DNA from: Campylobacter sp.
GTDB taxonomy: Bacteria > Campylobacterota > Campylobacteria > Campylobacterales > Campylobacteraceae
Assembly: GCA_021203945.1 (NCBI GenBank)
Contig: JAJQAF010000294.1
Span: 1-6,033, forward strand
Direction of reading: 5' to 3'
DNA length: 6,033 nucleotides
Of this stretch, positions 1 through 6,033 are shown piece by piece (the stretch's first letter is position 1; each line of letters begins with the position of its first letter). The notes below the pieces were generated by a model. It ran no database searches and was not told where the DNA came from. It saw only the letters and a list, made by a program, of their open reading frames with translations. The translations under genes and the position numbers were made by a program.

Positions 1-2651
1 ACTTTTATTCCTCCGCTAACACCTTGTCTTTGACCCGCAAGAGCTTGTAAATTTAGATCGATTTGTAAATTTTCTTTCGGCAAAAATTTAAATCCGACTT
101 CGCCGACACCGGTATTTCCTTTCATACTAGGAGCCGTAACGTCTTGTTCAAACGTGATATTTTTAGCTTTTGATTTGCCGTCAAATTCTCTCTCGTAAGC
201 AGCGCCTACATACCACGCTAAATTTTCGTTTATGTTTTGATTAAATTTAACGCCGGCTTTACCGACTATGGAATTTACGGCTTTAAATTTATACTGCGTA
301 TTTACGATTTCAACGTTATCGCCGTTCATTCTGTTATAAAAGGCTTTTGCGTAGATGTCTAAATTTGAAATATCGCTTAAGCTTATGATCTTTCCGCCCC
401 CGAAACTAAAGCCGTAATACGTTCTCGTGCTCTTATAGTTCGGCACGTATCCGTCAAAGTCCCCGCTTTCGTAATCGGCTTTTATTCTACCGACTCTTGC
501 CGCGCCGTCAATATAAAATTCATTAGCAAGATCTAAATTAGACATAAGTCCGACTCCGTAATAACGGCTATTTCCGCTACCTTTTACGCTGGATCCGCCG
601 AAGCTGTTAAAGCTATCGTAGTTTCCGAAACCAAGCTCTACAAACGCTCCGTAACTAACTACGTCATTTACTTGTTTGCTAAGTCCGGCTACGATATTTA
701 CGCCTTTAGTTTTTACGTGAGAGCCTGATTTTAGTTTTACGTTGTTCGCTCCCGCAGCTCCAAACGAACCGCTTGAAGCATTGGCTAGCGAGCTAACCAT
801 AGCCGATTTGCCTTGCGAGCTTGAAAGATCGCTTCCGCTTTGAAGCATGCCTTGCATACCCGCGCTTGTTTCAACTAGATTTTTTTGTTTCGGATTATAC
901 GATTTTTGCTCTACCGTCGCGCTGACTTGATGTTCGTCGGAAGAGAGCGAAATTTGATAAGTGTTGGATATGCCTTGATTGGCGTTTATCGTTTGTTTCG
1001 GAGCGCTTAGAGTGCCTTGTTCCTTATCGATCAAGACTATCTTATCGCCTTCGTTTAAAATTGCATCGTTGTGAATTTTAGCCGATATGTTCGTATTGCT
1101 TAGATCGGTCGCACCGGTATCCGTTAAGGTCAAAATTTTATCGCCGTTCGCGATATCTTTAGGCACGAAGAAATTTATATTTTCAAAATTTACGACATCT
1201 TTTGCTTTTGCGCTTTTGGAGTAGATATTTAGAGTGTTGCCCGTAAAGTAATCATCCGAGCTCTGTCCGTATCCGCCGCCTAGAATTCCGTTGATAACCA
1301 CGTTGTTTTTTAAATTTACGACGTTATCGATAGTGTCTCCTACGTATCCTGAGTTATATCCGCCGTAAACGTTTTCGCTAACCGTAACATCATCAAGAGT
1401 TATGACGTTTGAGTTTGCATTTCCCTGCCCAAAGCCCGTATTCCCTCCGTATATGCTACCGTCGATATCGGAACTAATTATATCGACGTAATTTTCATCG
1501 GCGCTACCGGTTAAAGATTCTCCTCCGTAAATATCATTTGCGCTTGAGCGATTTGTGCCGTCGGTTTTGACGACGACTTTGTTGAATTTCGCATTGCCGC
1601 TAGAAGTTCCTCCGCCGTAAATATCGCCTACGTCCGAGCCTATTACGGTTACTTCGTTTTGAAGTGCTTGCGTATCACGTGAGCCCAGAATTACGGCACC
1701 GCTTGCACCGCCGTAAATTTTTACGTCTATTTTGGATTTGCCGTTCGCATCCGACGTAATGGTAACCTTATTTAAATTCGCACCTCCGCGATCGGCTTTT
1801 CCGCCATAAACGCCCGCATCTCTTTCGTAGCTTGCTTCTACGTCCGAACCTGAGATAAATACTTCGTTTTCTAAAACGTTGCCGCTACCGTTTAAGCTTT
1901 TACCGCCATAAACTCCGCGAGACAAAGACCTTCTTGCTCCGTCGGCTTTTATGGTAACTTTATTTTTGCTTATTGTGCCGGCTTGAGATTCACCGCCGTA
2001 AACAAATGTCGCATCCGAGCCTATTACGGTTACTTCGTTGCCGCTTACTTCCTTTGTGCTAAAAATCGCTCTGCCTCCGTGAATGACACGCACTTGAGAA
2101 TTTTCGCTTATATTTACCTTATTATTTATCGCAGAGCCTCTTCTGGTAGCTCCTCCGAGAATTGCATCTATTTTAGAATTTACTACATTTATCGTATTTT
2201 GACTAGCCGTTCCGCTATAAGAATACCCGCCGCGCGCATCTACGTTAAAGCCCTCTTTGACATTTGTCAAATTTACGACGTTATCGGATACGTTTCCCGT
2301 ATTTGAACCCGCTCCGAAAATATAAAATTTACTCATAGGCAATTCCGATACGTCAATATCTTTTAAATTTAAGGTATAACCGCTTAAATCTTTATTGCCT
2401 TGAAAATTATCATCGCTAACGGCTCCGGCTATACTTCCTTCAATCGAGTTGTCATTGATAGTTTGCTCTGTAATATCAACGCTTTTCGTATCTGCGTTAA
2501 ACCAGTAATGAACAAAGGTGTTTTCTATATCCGAATTGACGAATTGCCAAGAATCCGCCCAAGCCGACGCGGCGATTAAAATTCCCGCCGCAACGAAGCT
2601 AAACTTAGTAATGCCCAAACCGCATGAACGCTTTTTGCTAAAACATTTCAT
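1..2651 (-). CDS. Autotransporter with YGG-repeat beta-helix passenger and C-terminal beta-barrel (3' end cut by window edge)
   Basis: This is a type V (autotransporter) surface protein, probably an adhesin or other surface-displayed factor; no catalytic motif is visible. The frame is open for 883 codons from ATG at 2651 to the window edge. That ATG is supported by AAGGAG nine bases upstream, and the next ATG, at 2646, meets a stop after two codons. Residues 1-32 form a Sec signal peptide: a long basic n-region with Cys3 and Cys10, a hydrophobic core (FVAAGILIAASA) and likely cleavage after AWA. Residues about 113-477 are repeats carrying GG every 25-34 residues, fitting a parallel beta-helix. 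Residues about 480-590 resemble a passenger-to-barrel junction. Residues about 640-883 alternate polar and hydrophobic residues with many Gly and aromatic residues, as in an autotransporter barrel. The final strand (GQRQGVSGGIK) is cut, and perhaps ten residues are missing. It has its own divergent promoter region and seems monocistronic at its 5' end. The family call is firm; the substrate or ligand is unknown. Confidence 0.93.
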   Translation of the reverse strand, partial: MKCFSKKRSCGLGITKFSFVAAGILIAASAWADSWQFVNSDIENTFVHYWFNADTKSVDITEQTINDNSIEGSIAGAVSDDNFQGNKDLSGYTLNLKDIDVSELPMSKFYIFGAGSNTGNVSDNVVNLTNVKEGFNVDARGGYSYSGTASQNTINVVNSKIDAILGGATRRGSAINNKVNISENSQVRVIHGGRAIFSTKEVSGNEVTVIGSDATFVYGGESQAGTISKNKVTIKADGARRSLSRGVYGGKSLNGSGNVLENEVFISGSDVEASYERDAGVYGGKADRGGANLNKVTITSDANGKSKIDVKIYGGASGAVILGSRDTQALQNEVTVIGSDVGDIYGGGTSSGNAKFNKVVVKTDGTNRSSANDIYGGESLTGSADENYVDIISSDIDGSIYGGNTGFGQGNANSNVITLDDVTVSENVYGGYNSGYVGDTIDNVVNLKNNVVINGILGGGYGQSSDDYFTGNTLNIYSKSAKAKDVVNFENINFFVPKDIANGDKILTLTDTGATDLSNTNISAKIHNDAILNEGDKIVLIDKEQGTLSAPKQTINANQGISNTYQISLSSDEHQVSATVEQKSYNPKQKNLVETSAGMQGMLQSGSDLSSSQGKSAMVSSLANASSGSFGAAGANNVKLKSGSHVKTKGVNIVAGLSKQVNDVVSYGAFVELGFGNYDSFNSFGGSSVKGSGNSRYYGVGLMSNLDLANEFYIDGAARVGRIKADYESGDFDGYVPNYKSTRTYYGFSFGGGKIISLSDISNLDIYAKAFYNRMNGDNVEIVNTQYKFKAVNSIVGKAGVKFNQNINENLAWYVGAAYEREFDGKSKAKNITFEQDVTAPSMKGNTGVGEVGFKFLPKENLQIDLNLQALAGQRQGVSGGIK
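1633..1658 (-). repeat. 26-bp exact direct repeat, copy 1 (codes NEVTVIGS)
   Basis: This 26-bp stretch is identical to positions 2014-2039. On the coding strand it reads AAC GAA GTA ACC GTA and continues through ATA GGC TCG into the next codon, encoding Asn332 to Ser339 of the autotransporter. The third-base choices are identical as well, while most other passenger units differ in sequence, so this is either a recent copy or a gene-converted one. Confidence 0.9.
2014..2039 (-). repeat. 26-bp exact direct repeat, copy 2 (codes NEVTVIGS)
   Basis: This is the second copy of the 26-bp repeat, encoding Asn205 to Ser212. It lies 381 bp from the other copy, exactly 127 codons. Recombination or slippage between the copies would therefore remove or duplicate four YGG units without shifting the frame. 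Confidence 0.9.
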
Positions 2652-2660
2652 TTTAATATT

Positions 2661-2666
2661 CTCCTT
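2661..2666 (-). promoter_or_regulatory. Shine-Dalgarno site of the repeat autotransporter
   Basis: AAGGAG on the minus strand lies nine bases before the ATG at 2651 and fixes that start. It is a near-perfect match to the anti-Shine-Dalgarno sequence. Confidence 0.85.
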
Positions 2667-2707
2667 TCAGCAAAATTTAAAAATATAATAAAATAATAAT
2701 ATAATGT

Positions 2708-2713
2708 ATTATA
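2708..2713 (-). promoter_or_regulatory. Candidate -10 box for the repeat autotransporter
   Basis: TATAAT on the minus strand lies about 57 bases upstream of the ATG, which would give a 5' leader of about 50 bases. No good -35 hexamer is visible, which is usual for Campylobacter housekeeping promoters; they rely on the -10 box and upstream T-rich stretches. The whole stretch from 2672 to 2720 is almost pure A/T, so chance matches are likely and the exact box is uncertain. Confidence 0.4.
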
Positions 2714-2737
2714 AATAGAGCTTAAAAATTTGTTTAT

Positions 2738-2751
2738 ATATAAATTTATAT
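2738..2751. promoter_or_regulatory. 14-bp perfect AT palindrome in the divergent spacer
   Basis: ATATAAATTTATAT is a perfect palindrome about 25 bases upstream of the candidate -10 box of the repeat autotransporter. It could be an operator for a dimeric regulator, since Fur-type sites in this group are AT-rich palindromes. In such AT-rich DNA it could also arise by chance. Confidence 0.25.
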
Positions 2752-2752
2752 C

Positions 2753-2788
2753 GATGAGCAGATATTTTTTGTAATAAATATCGTCATC
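2753..2788. repeat. Imperfect inverted repeat in the divergent spacer
   Basis: The arms GATGA-gca-GATATTT (2753-2767) and AAATATC-g-TCATC (2776-2788) pair over 12 bp, with a 3/1 internal loop and an eight-base apical loop. The repeat lies between the two divergent promoters and no T-tract of terminator type follows a GC-rich stem. It may be a regulator-binding site or a remnant structure; nothing links it to a known family. Confidence 0.35.
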
Positions 2789-2881
2789 CTTTATATCTTT
2801 AAAGCGGGACCTGTCGTATCCGAATTCAAACACGGAAGAATTTTGAGCCGAATTTCGCATATCATATGTAAAAAGATTAGA

Positions 2882-2887
2882 TATAAT
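2882..2887 (+). promoter_or_regulatory. Candidate -10 box for the two-TM protein gene
   Basis: A consensus TATAAT in the context ttagaTATAATcg lies 27 bases before the ATG at 2915. Transcription would start near 2893-2895, inside a run of seven T (2890-2896), giving a leader of about 20 bases. The -35 position has no consensus match, as expected for this group. Confidence 0.6.
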
Positions 2888-2903
2888 CGTTTTTTTAAAG
2901 GTT

Positions 2904-2909
2904 AAGGAA
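2904..2909 (+). promoter_or_regulatory. Shine-Dalgarno site of the two-TM protein gene
   Basis: AAGGAA lies five bases before the ATG at 2915, inside the purine-rich stretch AAAGGTTAAGGAAAA. It supports that ATG as the start. Confidence 0.7.
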
Positions 2910-2914
2910 AATTT

Positions 2915-3376
2915 ATGAAGATATTTGAAAACAAAAACGGTGCGAAAACGACTCTGCTTGCTACAATCGTGCTTTTTGGTATCGGTGTGTGCGGATATTT
3001 GTATTATGATTTGCAAAGCTCGGCTATCTTTGCGATGATAGTAAGCGGCGTTTGTGCGGCTTTTTGCGTTAAAAAAATCGCCCAAGAGAGCTTTTTGCTC
3101 GTGCAAGACGACGGATTTACGGTTAAAAAGGCGGGCAAAGAGGGTAAATTTTATTTCAAAGATATTGATGAAATAAGACTTAGAATGATAGATAAGAAGC
3201 AAAGCATAGAGCTTATAAATATAAAATTTAAAAAAGACGGACTAAATATGGACGTTGCCTACGGACTTATCCAGCCGATTAACGAAACGGACGCCGTTAT
3301 CTTAGACAAATATGAAAAATCAAAATATGAAATTTATAACGCATTAAAAGACAAATTCCAAAAAGCCGAGGCATGA
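2915..3376 (+). CDS. Small inner-membrane protein: two TM helices plus soluble, possibly PH-like, C-terminal domain
   Basis: This 153-residue protein of unknown function starts at an ATG with a Shine-Dalgarno site (AAGGAA) and a TATAAT box just upstream. Residues 1-12 are polar and basic. Residues about 13-31 (LLATIVLFGIGVCGYLYY) and about 36-53 (SAIFAMIVSGVCAAFCV) are two transmembrane helices joined by a very short loop. Residues about 58-150 are hydrophilic, with alternating strands (FLLVQDDGFTVKKAG, GKFYFKDIDEIRLRMID, SIELINIKFK) and a charged C-terminal helix (YEIYNALKDKFQKA). Two helices, then a strand-rich domain with a 'DGftv...f.DIdeI' pattern, resembles the bacterial PH-like layout of STM3941-type proteins. 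That is a recollection of architecture, not a search result. The basic residues before TM1 and after TM2 suggest that both ends are cytoplasmic. It has its own promoter, is convergent with the protease gene and divergent from the other autotransporter. It is therefore unlikely to be co-expressed with either. Confidence 0.88.
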   Translation: MKIFENKNGAKTTLLATIVLFGIGVCGYLYYDLQSSAIFAMIVSGVCAAFCVKKIAQESFLLVQDDGFTVKKAGKEGKFYFKDIDEIRLRMIDKKQSIELINIKFKKDGLNMDVAYGLIQPINETDAVILDKYEKSKYEIYNALKDKFQKAEA

Positions 3377-3378
3377 TT

Positions 3379-3412
3379 TTATTACCCCGTTCGTTTTAGA
3401 ACGAGGTAATAA
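3379..3412. terminator. Bidirectional hairpin terminator between convergent genes
   Basis: The arms TTATTACCCCGTTC (3379-3392) and GAACGAGGTAATAA (3399-3412) form a 14-bp stem around a six-base loop. There is one C/A mismatch when read on the plus strand, which becomes a T-G wobble on the minus strand. The stem begins three bases after the plus-strand stop and six bases after the minus-strand stop, so it fits both convergent genes. The flanking U-tract is short on either side (AATAATTT on plus, AATAAAAT on minus), so its strength is uncertain. Confidence 0.75.
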
Positions 3413-3417
3413 TTTAG

Positions 3418-6033
3418 TTAAAAAGATAGGCTAAATTTTGCGTTAATGCCGTTTGATTTTATATCGCTACCGTATGCGCCTACATATGTTAGGCTAAATT
3501 TAGCACTTTTCGTAAGCATCATTTCGATACCCAGATTAAGCGTTGTGAGATCTTTCAGCTCCTCGCCTTTTAAATGCGTTTTACCGACACCGGCTATATC
3601 TACGTCCGCTTCGGGAGCTTTATCGCCCAAAAAGCGGTTATATGCCAAATCCGCCGTAGCTTTGAGATCAATCCCGTCAAATACGAACGGGATACTTGGA
3701 CGGATACCAAGCGTCGCCACCTCGATATCGCGTGTTTTATTGTCTATATTCGCCAATTTATTATTCGCGCCGTCGGTTTTGGCGTGCATATAACCTAGTC
3801 CGAAATAAGGCTCGATACCGAAATTTTCATTATTAAATCCCGTAAATGCCGCCTCGGCAAATGTCGAAGCGATGGTTTGATCGGAGTTTATATATTCGCC
3901 GTCAAAGTCGCTATTTGGAGCATAAGCTTGTTTTCTATCGCGATCGGATTTCGTATATATCGCGTTAAAGCTTAATTTAACCGGCTCGAACGCCGTTTCG
4001 CCGTAAATTCCAAAATGCAGATCTTTATTTTTAAATTCCTTCTCGCCGTCTATTTTGTTATTTGTCCTGCCGACTCCTACAAGCGTGCCGATTTTTGAAC
4101 TATCGCCGATTGAAAAATCGATTCCGACGAATTGCGCGAACGAACCGCTTGCAAATTTAGCGGCAAAATTTTTATCCGTAGTTACGCGATTTAGTATGCT
4201 TGCCGTCCATATATCTACGCCCGTATCGATATTTGCGCGAGTTGCGCCGGATTGATTTAATAGCCCGTTTTTCATCATCATTAAATTTACGAGCGAATTA
4301 TTTTGAGCGGCAAAATCGTAATCGTTTGAAAGATAATTGAAAACGCCTTTTGCTTGAGACGTCGTAGAGCCTAGTAGTTTTCTATAAATTTCGCTGCTCG
4401 TCGCATTTTCAATCGCCGCCGCTATAGTTTTTGCATTTTTGCTATCGGCAACCTCCGCCATATCCGCACCTCTCATAAGCGCAAGCTGTAAATTCGTATT
4501 TGTAGCGACTTCTTTGAGTATATTAAAGAAAGCATAGTCGTTTGATATTGCGGCGTTATTTATATTTTCAAACGATCCGCTGGCGGCATAGACTATTTTT
4601 TGAGTCGGATTTGCGGCTAAATTTTCAAGCTCGGCTAAGCTTACTTCCGCCGTCTTGAGTAAAGAACCGCTTTCAAATTTTAAATTCAAGTTTGCGACGC
4701 CGTTATTTACTACGAATGTGCCGCCGTCTTTAATAACGGCTTTTACGCTAACCGCACTGCTTGCTTTATTGGTCGTTTGATAGCCTGTGCCTGAAGGGGT
4801 TTTATACTCTATATCTTTTAAAATTTCTAAAGCGCCGCCGTTTTCTACGATTATATTTTGACTATTGCCGATAGATTGATTAAGGGCTGAAATTTTACCG
4901 CCGTAAATCGTAGTAACGCCCGTAAAAGTATTATCTCCCGCAAGCGTAAGCGTGCCGTTTCCGCGCTTAATTAAAACGCCTTCGTAACCCTGCGCCTCTC
5001 TTTCGTCGCGTGCGGCTTGACGGGCAAGCTCGACTTCATATTCGGCTTTTTCCTCTTCGCTTAAGCTTAATTGTGCGTCGAGGGCGGCTTTACGAGTAGC
5101 CCACGTTGCGGCTTCCGTCTCGTCTTCCGTTTTTCTAAATTTAATCGCCTTGTCCGAAATATTACTACTCCACATATCATCGACATTCATATTTACGTCA
5201 AACGTGCCTAAAAATTGACCCGGACCAAACATCGAACCGCCTAAATCCAAGATGCCCCAGCCCCATATTGTATCGGGAACACCATCTTGCGCCGTCCATC
5301 TTTCAAGCGTCGTGCCGTCTGAAAATTTAGTCCGTCTCGCATTGGTAAGCATAACGTCCCGCACTTGAGAGGGGGTCATATACATATATCTGCTTTGTAT
5401 GACGCCAAGCGCGCCCGTAACGTGCGGAGCCGCCATAGAAGTGCCGTTTGCGTATCTATACATCGCACTTCCGTAAGTAGCTTCGTTGTTAAGATCGACA
5501 TACCCTGAGTATATGCGTATAGCGGGTGCTGCGATCGTCCACCATTTTGCCTCGCTAGCTTCGTTATATACTTGAGTATCAGGCATTGGATTTGACGATG
5601 AACCCTGCAACGGATAAGTTTCTCTGCCGTATTGCCCCGTAACATTTACCCAGTATTTTTCGGCGTCCGGTCTAAAATACGGAAGCATAGCTCTCGTAAA
5701 GGGATACGGCATAAGACTTCTGTTGCCCGCCGTAAATACTTGTATCATTTCCTTGTTTATAGCCACTTCGTATGCCGCATCCATAAAACTCTTTTCGCCC
5801 GTTAATATAAATTGATAGTAGGCTTTTTTGGCGGTTTGTAAATCTTTTAGATACATATGATCGCCGGGATCGTTCGTTTCCGTTACATGACCGCTTGATA
5901 GTTTGTATCCCGTAGCGCCCTCAAATGCGGAAGCTACTTTTCTGTTTGAACCCCAGCTGTTATTTACGAAATGCACGCCCGCATCGGCAAGAGCGCTATA
6001 TCCTTTTAAAAAAGAGTTATAATCCTGCGTCGG
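3418..6033 (-). CDS. Subtilisin-like (S8) autotransporter serine protease, N-terminus beyond window edge
   Basis: This is a surface or secreted serine endopeptidase carried by its own outer-membrane barrel. The last 871 residues are visible. The frame is open to the right edge through ALADAGVHFVNNSWG, so the GTG at 5976 is internal and not a start. The catalytic Asp, the catalytic His and the signal peptide must lie outside. In fragment numbering, residues 20-28 (VHFVNNSWG) are the substrate-binding strand, FTAGN at 100-104 supplies the oxyanion Asn104, and GTSMAAPH at 197-204 contains the catalytic Ser199. The peptidase domain ends near WGWGILDLGG and GPGQF (about 257-275). A charged, probably helical stretch follows (about 299-349). 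Next comes a passenger-associated transport repeat (about 351-382; NGTLTLAGDNTFTG), a beta-rich linker, and a barrel of about 260 residues ending NAKFSLSF, whose terminal Phe suits BAM recognition. It resembles NalP/SphB1-type enzymes. The natural substrate is unknown, and the promoter is outside the window. Confidence 0.93.
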   Translation of the reverse strand, partial: PTQDYNSFLKGYSALADAGVHFVNNSWGSNRKVASAFEGATGYKLSSGHVTETNDPGDHMYLKDLQTAKKAYYQFILTGEKSFMDAAYEVAINKEMIQVFTAGNRSLMPYPFTRAMLPYFRPDAEKYWVNVTGQYGRETYPLQGSSSNPMPDTQVYNEASEAKWWTIAAPAIRIYSGYVDLNNEATYGSAMYRYANGTSMAAPHVTGALGVIQSRYMYMTPSQVRDVMLTNARRTKFSDGTTLERWTAQDGVPDTIWGWGILDLGGSMFGPGQFLGTFDVNMNVDDMWSSNISDKAIKFRKTEDETEAATWATRKAALDAQLSLSEEEKAEYEVELARQAARDEREAQGYEGVLIKRGNGTLTLAGDNTFTGVTTIYGGKISALNQSIGNSQNIIVENGGALEILKDIEYKTPSGTGYQTTNKASSAVSVKAVIKDGGTFVVNNGVANLNLKFESGSLLKTAEVSLAELENLAANPTQKIVYAASGSFENINNAAISNDYAFFNILKEVATNTNLQLALMRGADMAEVADSKNAKTIAAAIENATSSEIYRKLLGSTTSQAKGVFNYLSNDYDFAAQNNSLVNLMMMKNGLLNQSGATRANIDTGVDIWTASILNRVTTDKNFAAKFASGSFAQFVGIDFSIGDSSKIGTLVGVGRTNNKIDGEKEFKNKDLHFGIYGETAFEPVKLSFNAIYTKSDRDRKQAYAPNSDFDGEYINSDQTIASTFAEAAFTGFNNENFGIEPYFGLGYMHAKTDGANNKLANIDNKTRDIEVATLGIRPSIPFVFDGIDLKATADLAYNRFLGDKAPEADVDIAGVGKTHLKGEELKDLTTLNLGIEMMLTKSAKFSLTYVGAYGSDIKSNGINAKFSLSF

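Larger units (their letters stand above)
1221..2288 (-). repeat. Tandem degenerate YGG repeats encoding the autotransporter passenger
   Basis: About 12-13 degenerate units are encoded here, at residues about 122-477, with a leading unit (IFGAGSNTGN) just upstream near residue 113. The consensus is [YL]GGxSxxGxAxxNxVx[IL], followed by a short variable stretch rich in Ser and Asp. The GG pairs fall at residues 141, 166, 192, 219, 249, 283, 314, 346, 376, 402, 430 and 458, a spacing of 25-34 residues. Clear examples are YGGESQAGTISKNKVTI, YGGKADRGGANLNKVTI and YGGGTSSGNAKFNKVVV. The pattern of Gly turns, an Asn and alternating Val/Ile suits rungs of a right-handed beta-helix. At DNA level the units appear on the plus strand as recurring ccgccgtaaa or cctccgtaaa words. 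Similar Gly-Asn-Val repeats are known to me from other autotransporter passengers; the exact family was not checked. Confidence 0.85.

Noticed and set aside
1221..2288. CRISPR-like array suggested by the regularly recurring words
   Set aside because: The units are degenerate, vary in spacing, stay in one open frame and encode a consistent protein motif. There are no exact repeats with unique spacers.
1983..2306. 107-codon open frame on the plus strand
   Set aside because: It is antisense to the repeat passenger. Its many Tyr, Arg and Ile residues are a by-product of the repeated YGG and Asn/Val codons on the other strand, and it has no convincing ribosome-binding site.
2648..3202. 184-codon open frame on the minus strand across the divergent spacer
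   Set aside because: It overlaps the two-TM gene antisense and runs through the low-complexity AT spacer and both promoter regions. It ends just inside the autotransporter start. Its composition is irregular and no domain is recognisable.
3446..4255. Three short plus-strand open frames opposite the protease barrel
   Set aside because: All are antisense to a well-supported coding region. They are Ser- and Arg-rich in the way expected of reverse-complemented barrel codons, with no independent start signals.
5371..5375. Run of G bases as a possible phase-variable tract
   Set aside because: It is only five G long and lies inside conserved coding sequence (ACC CCC TCT, encoding TPS on the coding strand). 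Contingency loci in Campylobacter usually have about eight or more.
5376..5645. 89-codon open frame on the minus strand inside the peptidase domain
   Set aside because: It is an alternative frame inside the region encoding the oxyanion Asn and catalytic Ser motifs. Nothing supports its translation.
5974..5976. GTG as the start of the S8 protease gene
   Set aside because: The frame stays open for 19 more codons to the window edge and encodes a natural continuation (ALADAG) of the conserved strand VHFVNNSWG. A start here would also leave no signal peptide and no catalytic Asp or His.
1..6033. The two autotransporters as a recent gene duplication
   Set aside because: Their passengers are of different types, and by eye the barrels share no extended stretches of identity beyond general barrel composition.

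Overview
The window looks like a chromosomal segment of a Campylobacter-type epsilonproteobacterium (Campylobacterota), probably one of the oral or gut species rather than C. jejuni. This rests on the frequent AAATTT and TAAATTT words, the preference for AAA, TTT, GCG and AGC codons, the AT-rich spacers with TATAAT-type -10 boxes, and the protein families present. It is an inference, because no rRNA or other marker gene is in view.

Three protein genes fill almost all of it. (1) Positions 1-2651, minus strand: a type V secreted autotransporter. It has a signal peptide, a passenger of about a dozen degenerate 'YGG' beta-helix units, and a C-terminal beta-barrel cut off by the left edge only a few residues before its likely end. 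The frame is open across all 883 visible codons. (2) Positions 2915-3376, plus strand: a small inner-membrane protein with two transmembrane helices and a soluble C-terminal domain that may be PH-like. It is divergent from gene 1 and convergent with gene 3. (3) Positions 3418-6033, minus strand: a subtilisin-family (S8) autotransporter protease. Its signal peptide and the catalytic Asp and His lie beyond the right edge. The oxyanion Asn, catalytic Ser, passenger-associated repeat and complete beta-barrel are visible.

The 263-bp spacer between genes 1 and 2 (2652-2914) is AT-rich. It holds both divergent start regions (a plausible -10 box and Shine-Dalgarno site for each), a 14-bp AT palindrome and an imperfect inverted repeat. 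A 14-bp-stem hairpin between genes 2 and 3 probably ends transcription from both sides.

The two autotransporters use the same route: Sec export, then BAM-assisted insertion of the barrel and display of the passenger. Surface subtilases such as NalP and SphB1 process other secreted surface proteins. The protease here may therefore act on the repeat adhesin-like neighbour, but that is a hypothesis from context. The most notable points are the modular passenger, a 26-bp exact in-frame direct repeat that could shorten it by recombination, and a charged helical insert in the protease passenger. No mobile element, CRISPR array, tRNA or rRNA was seen, and no clearly new system.
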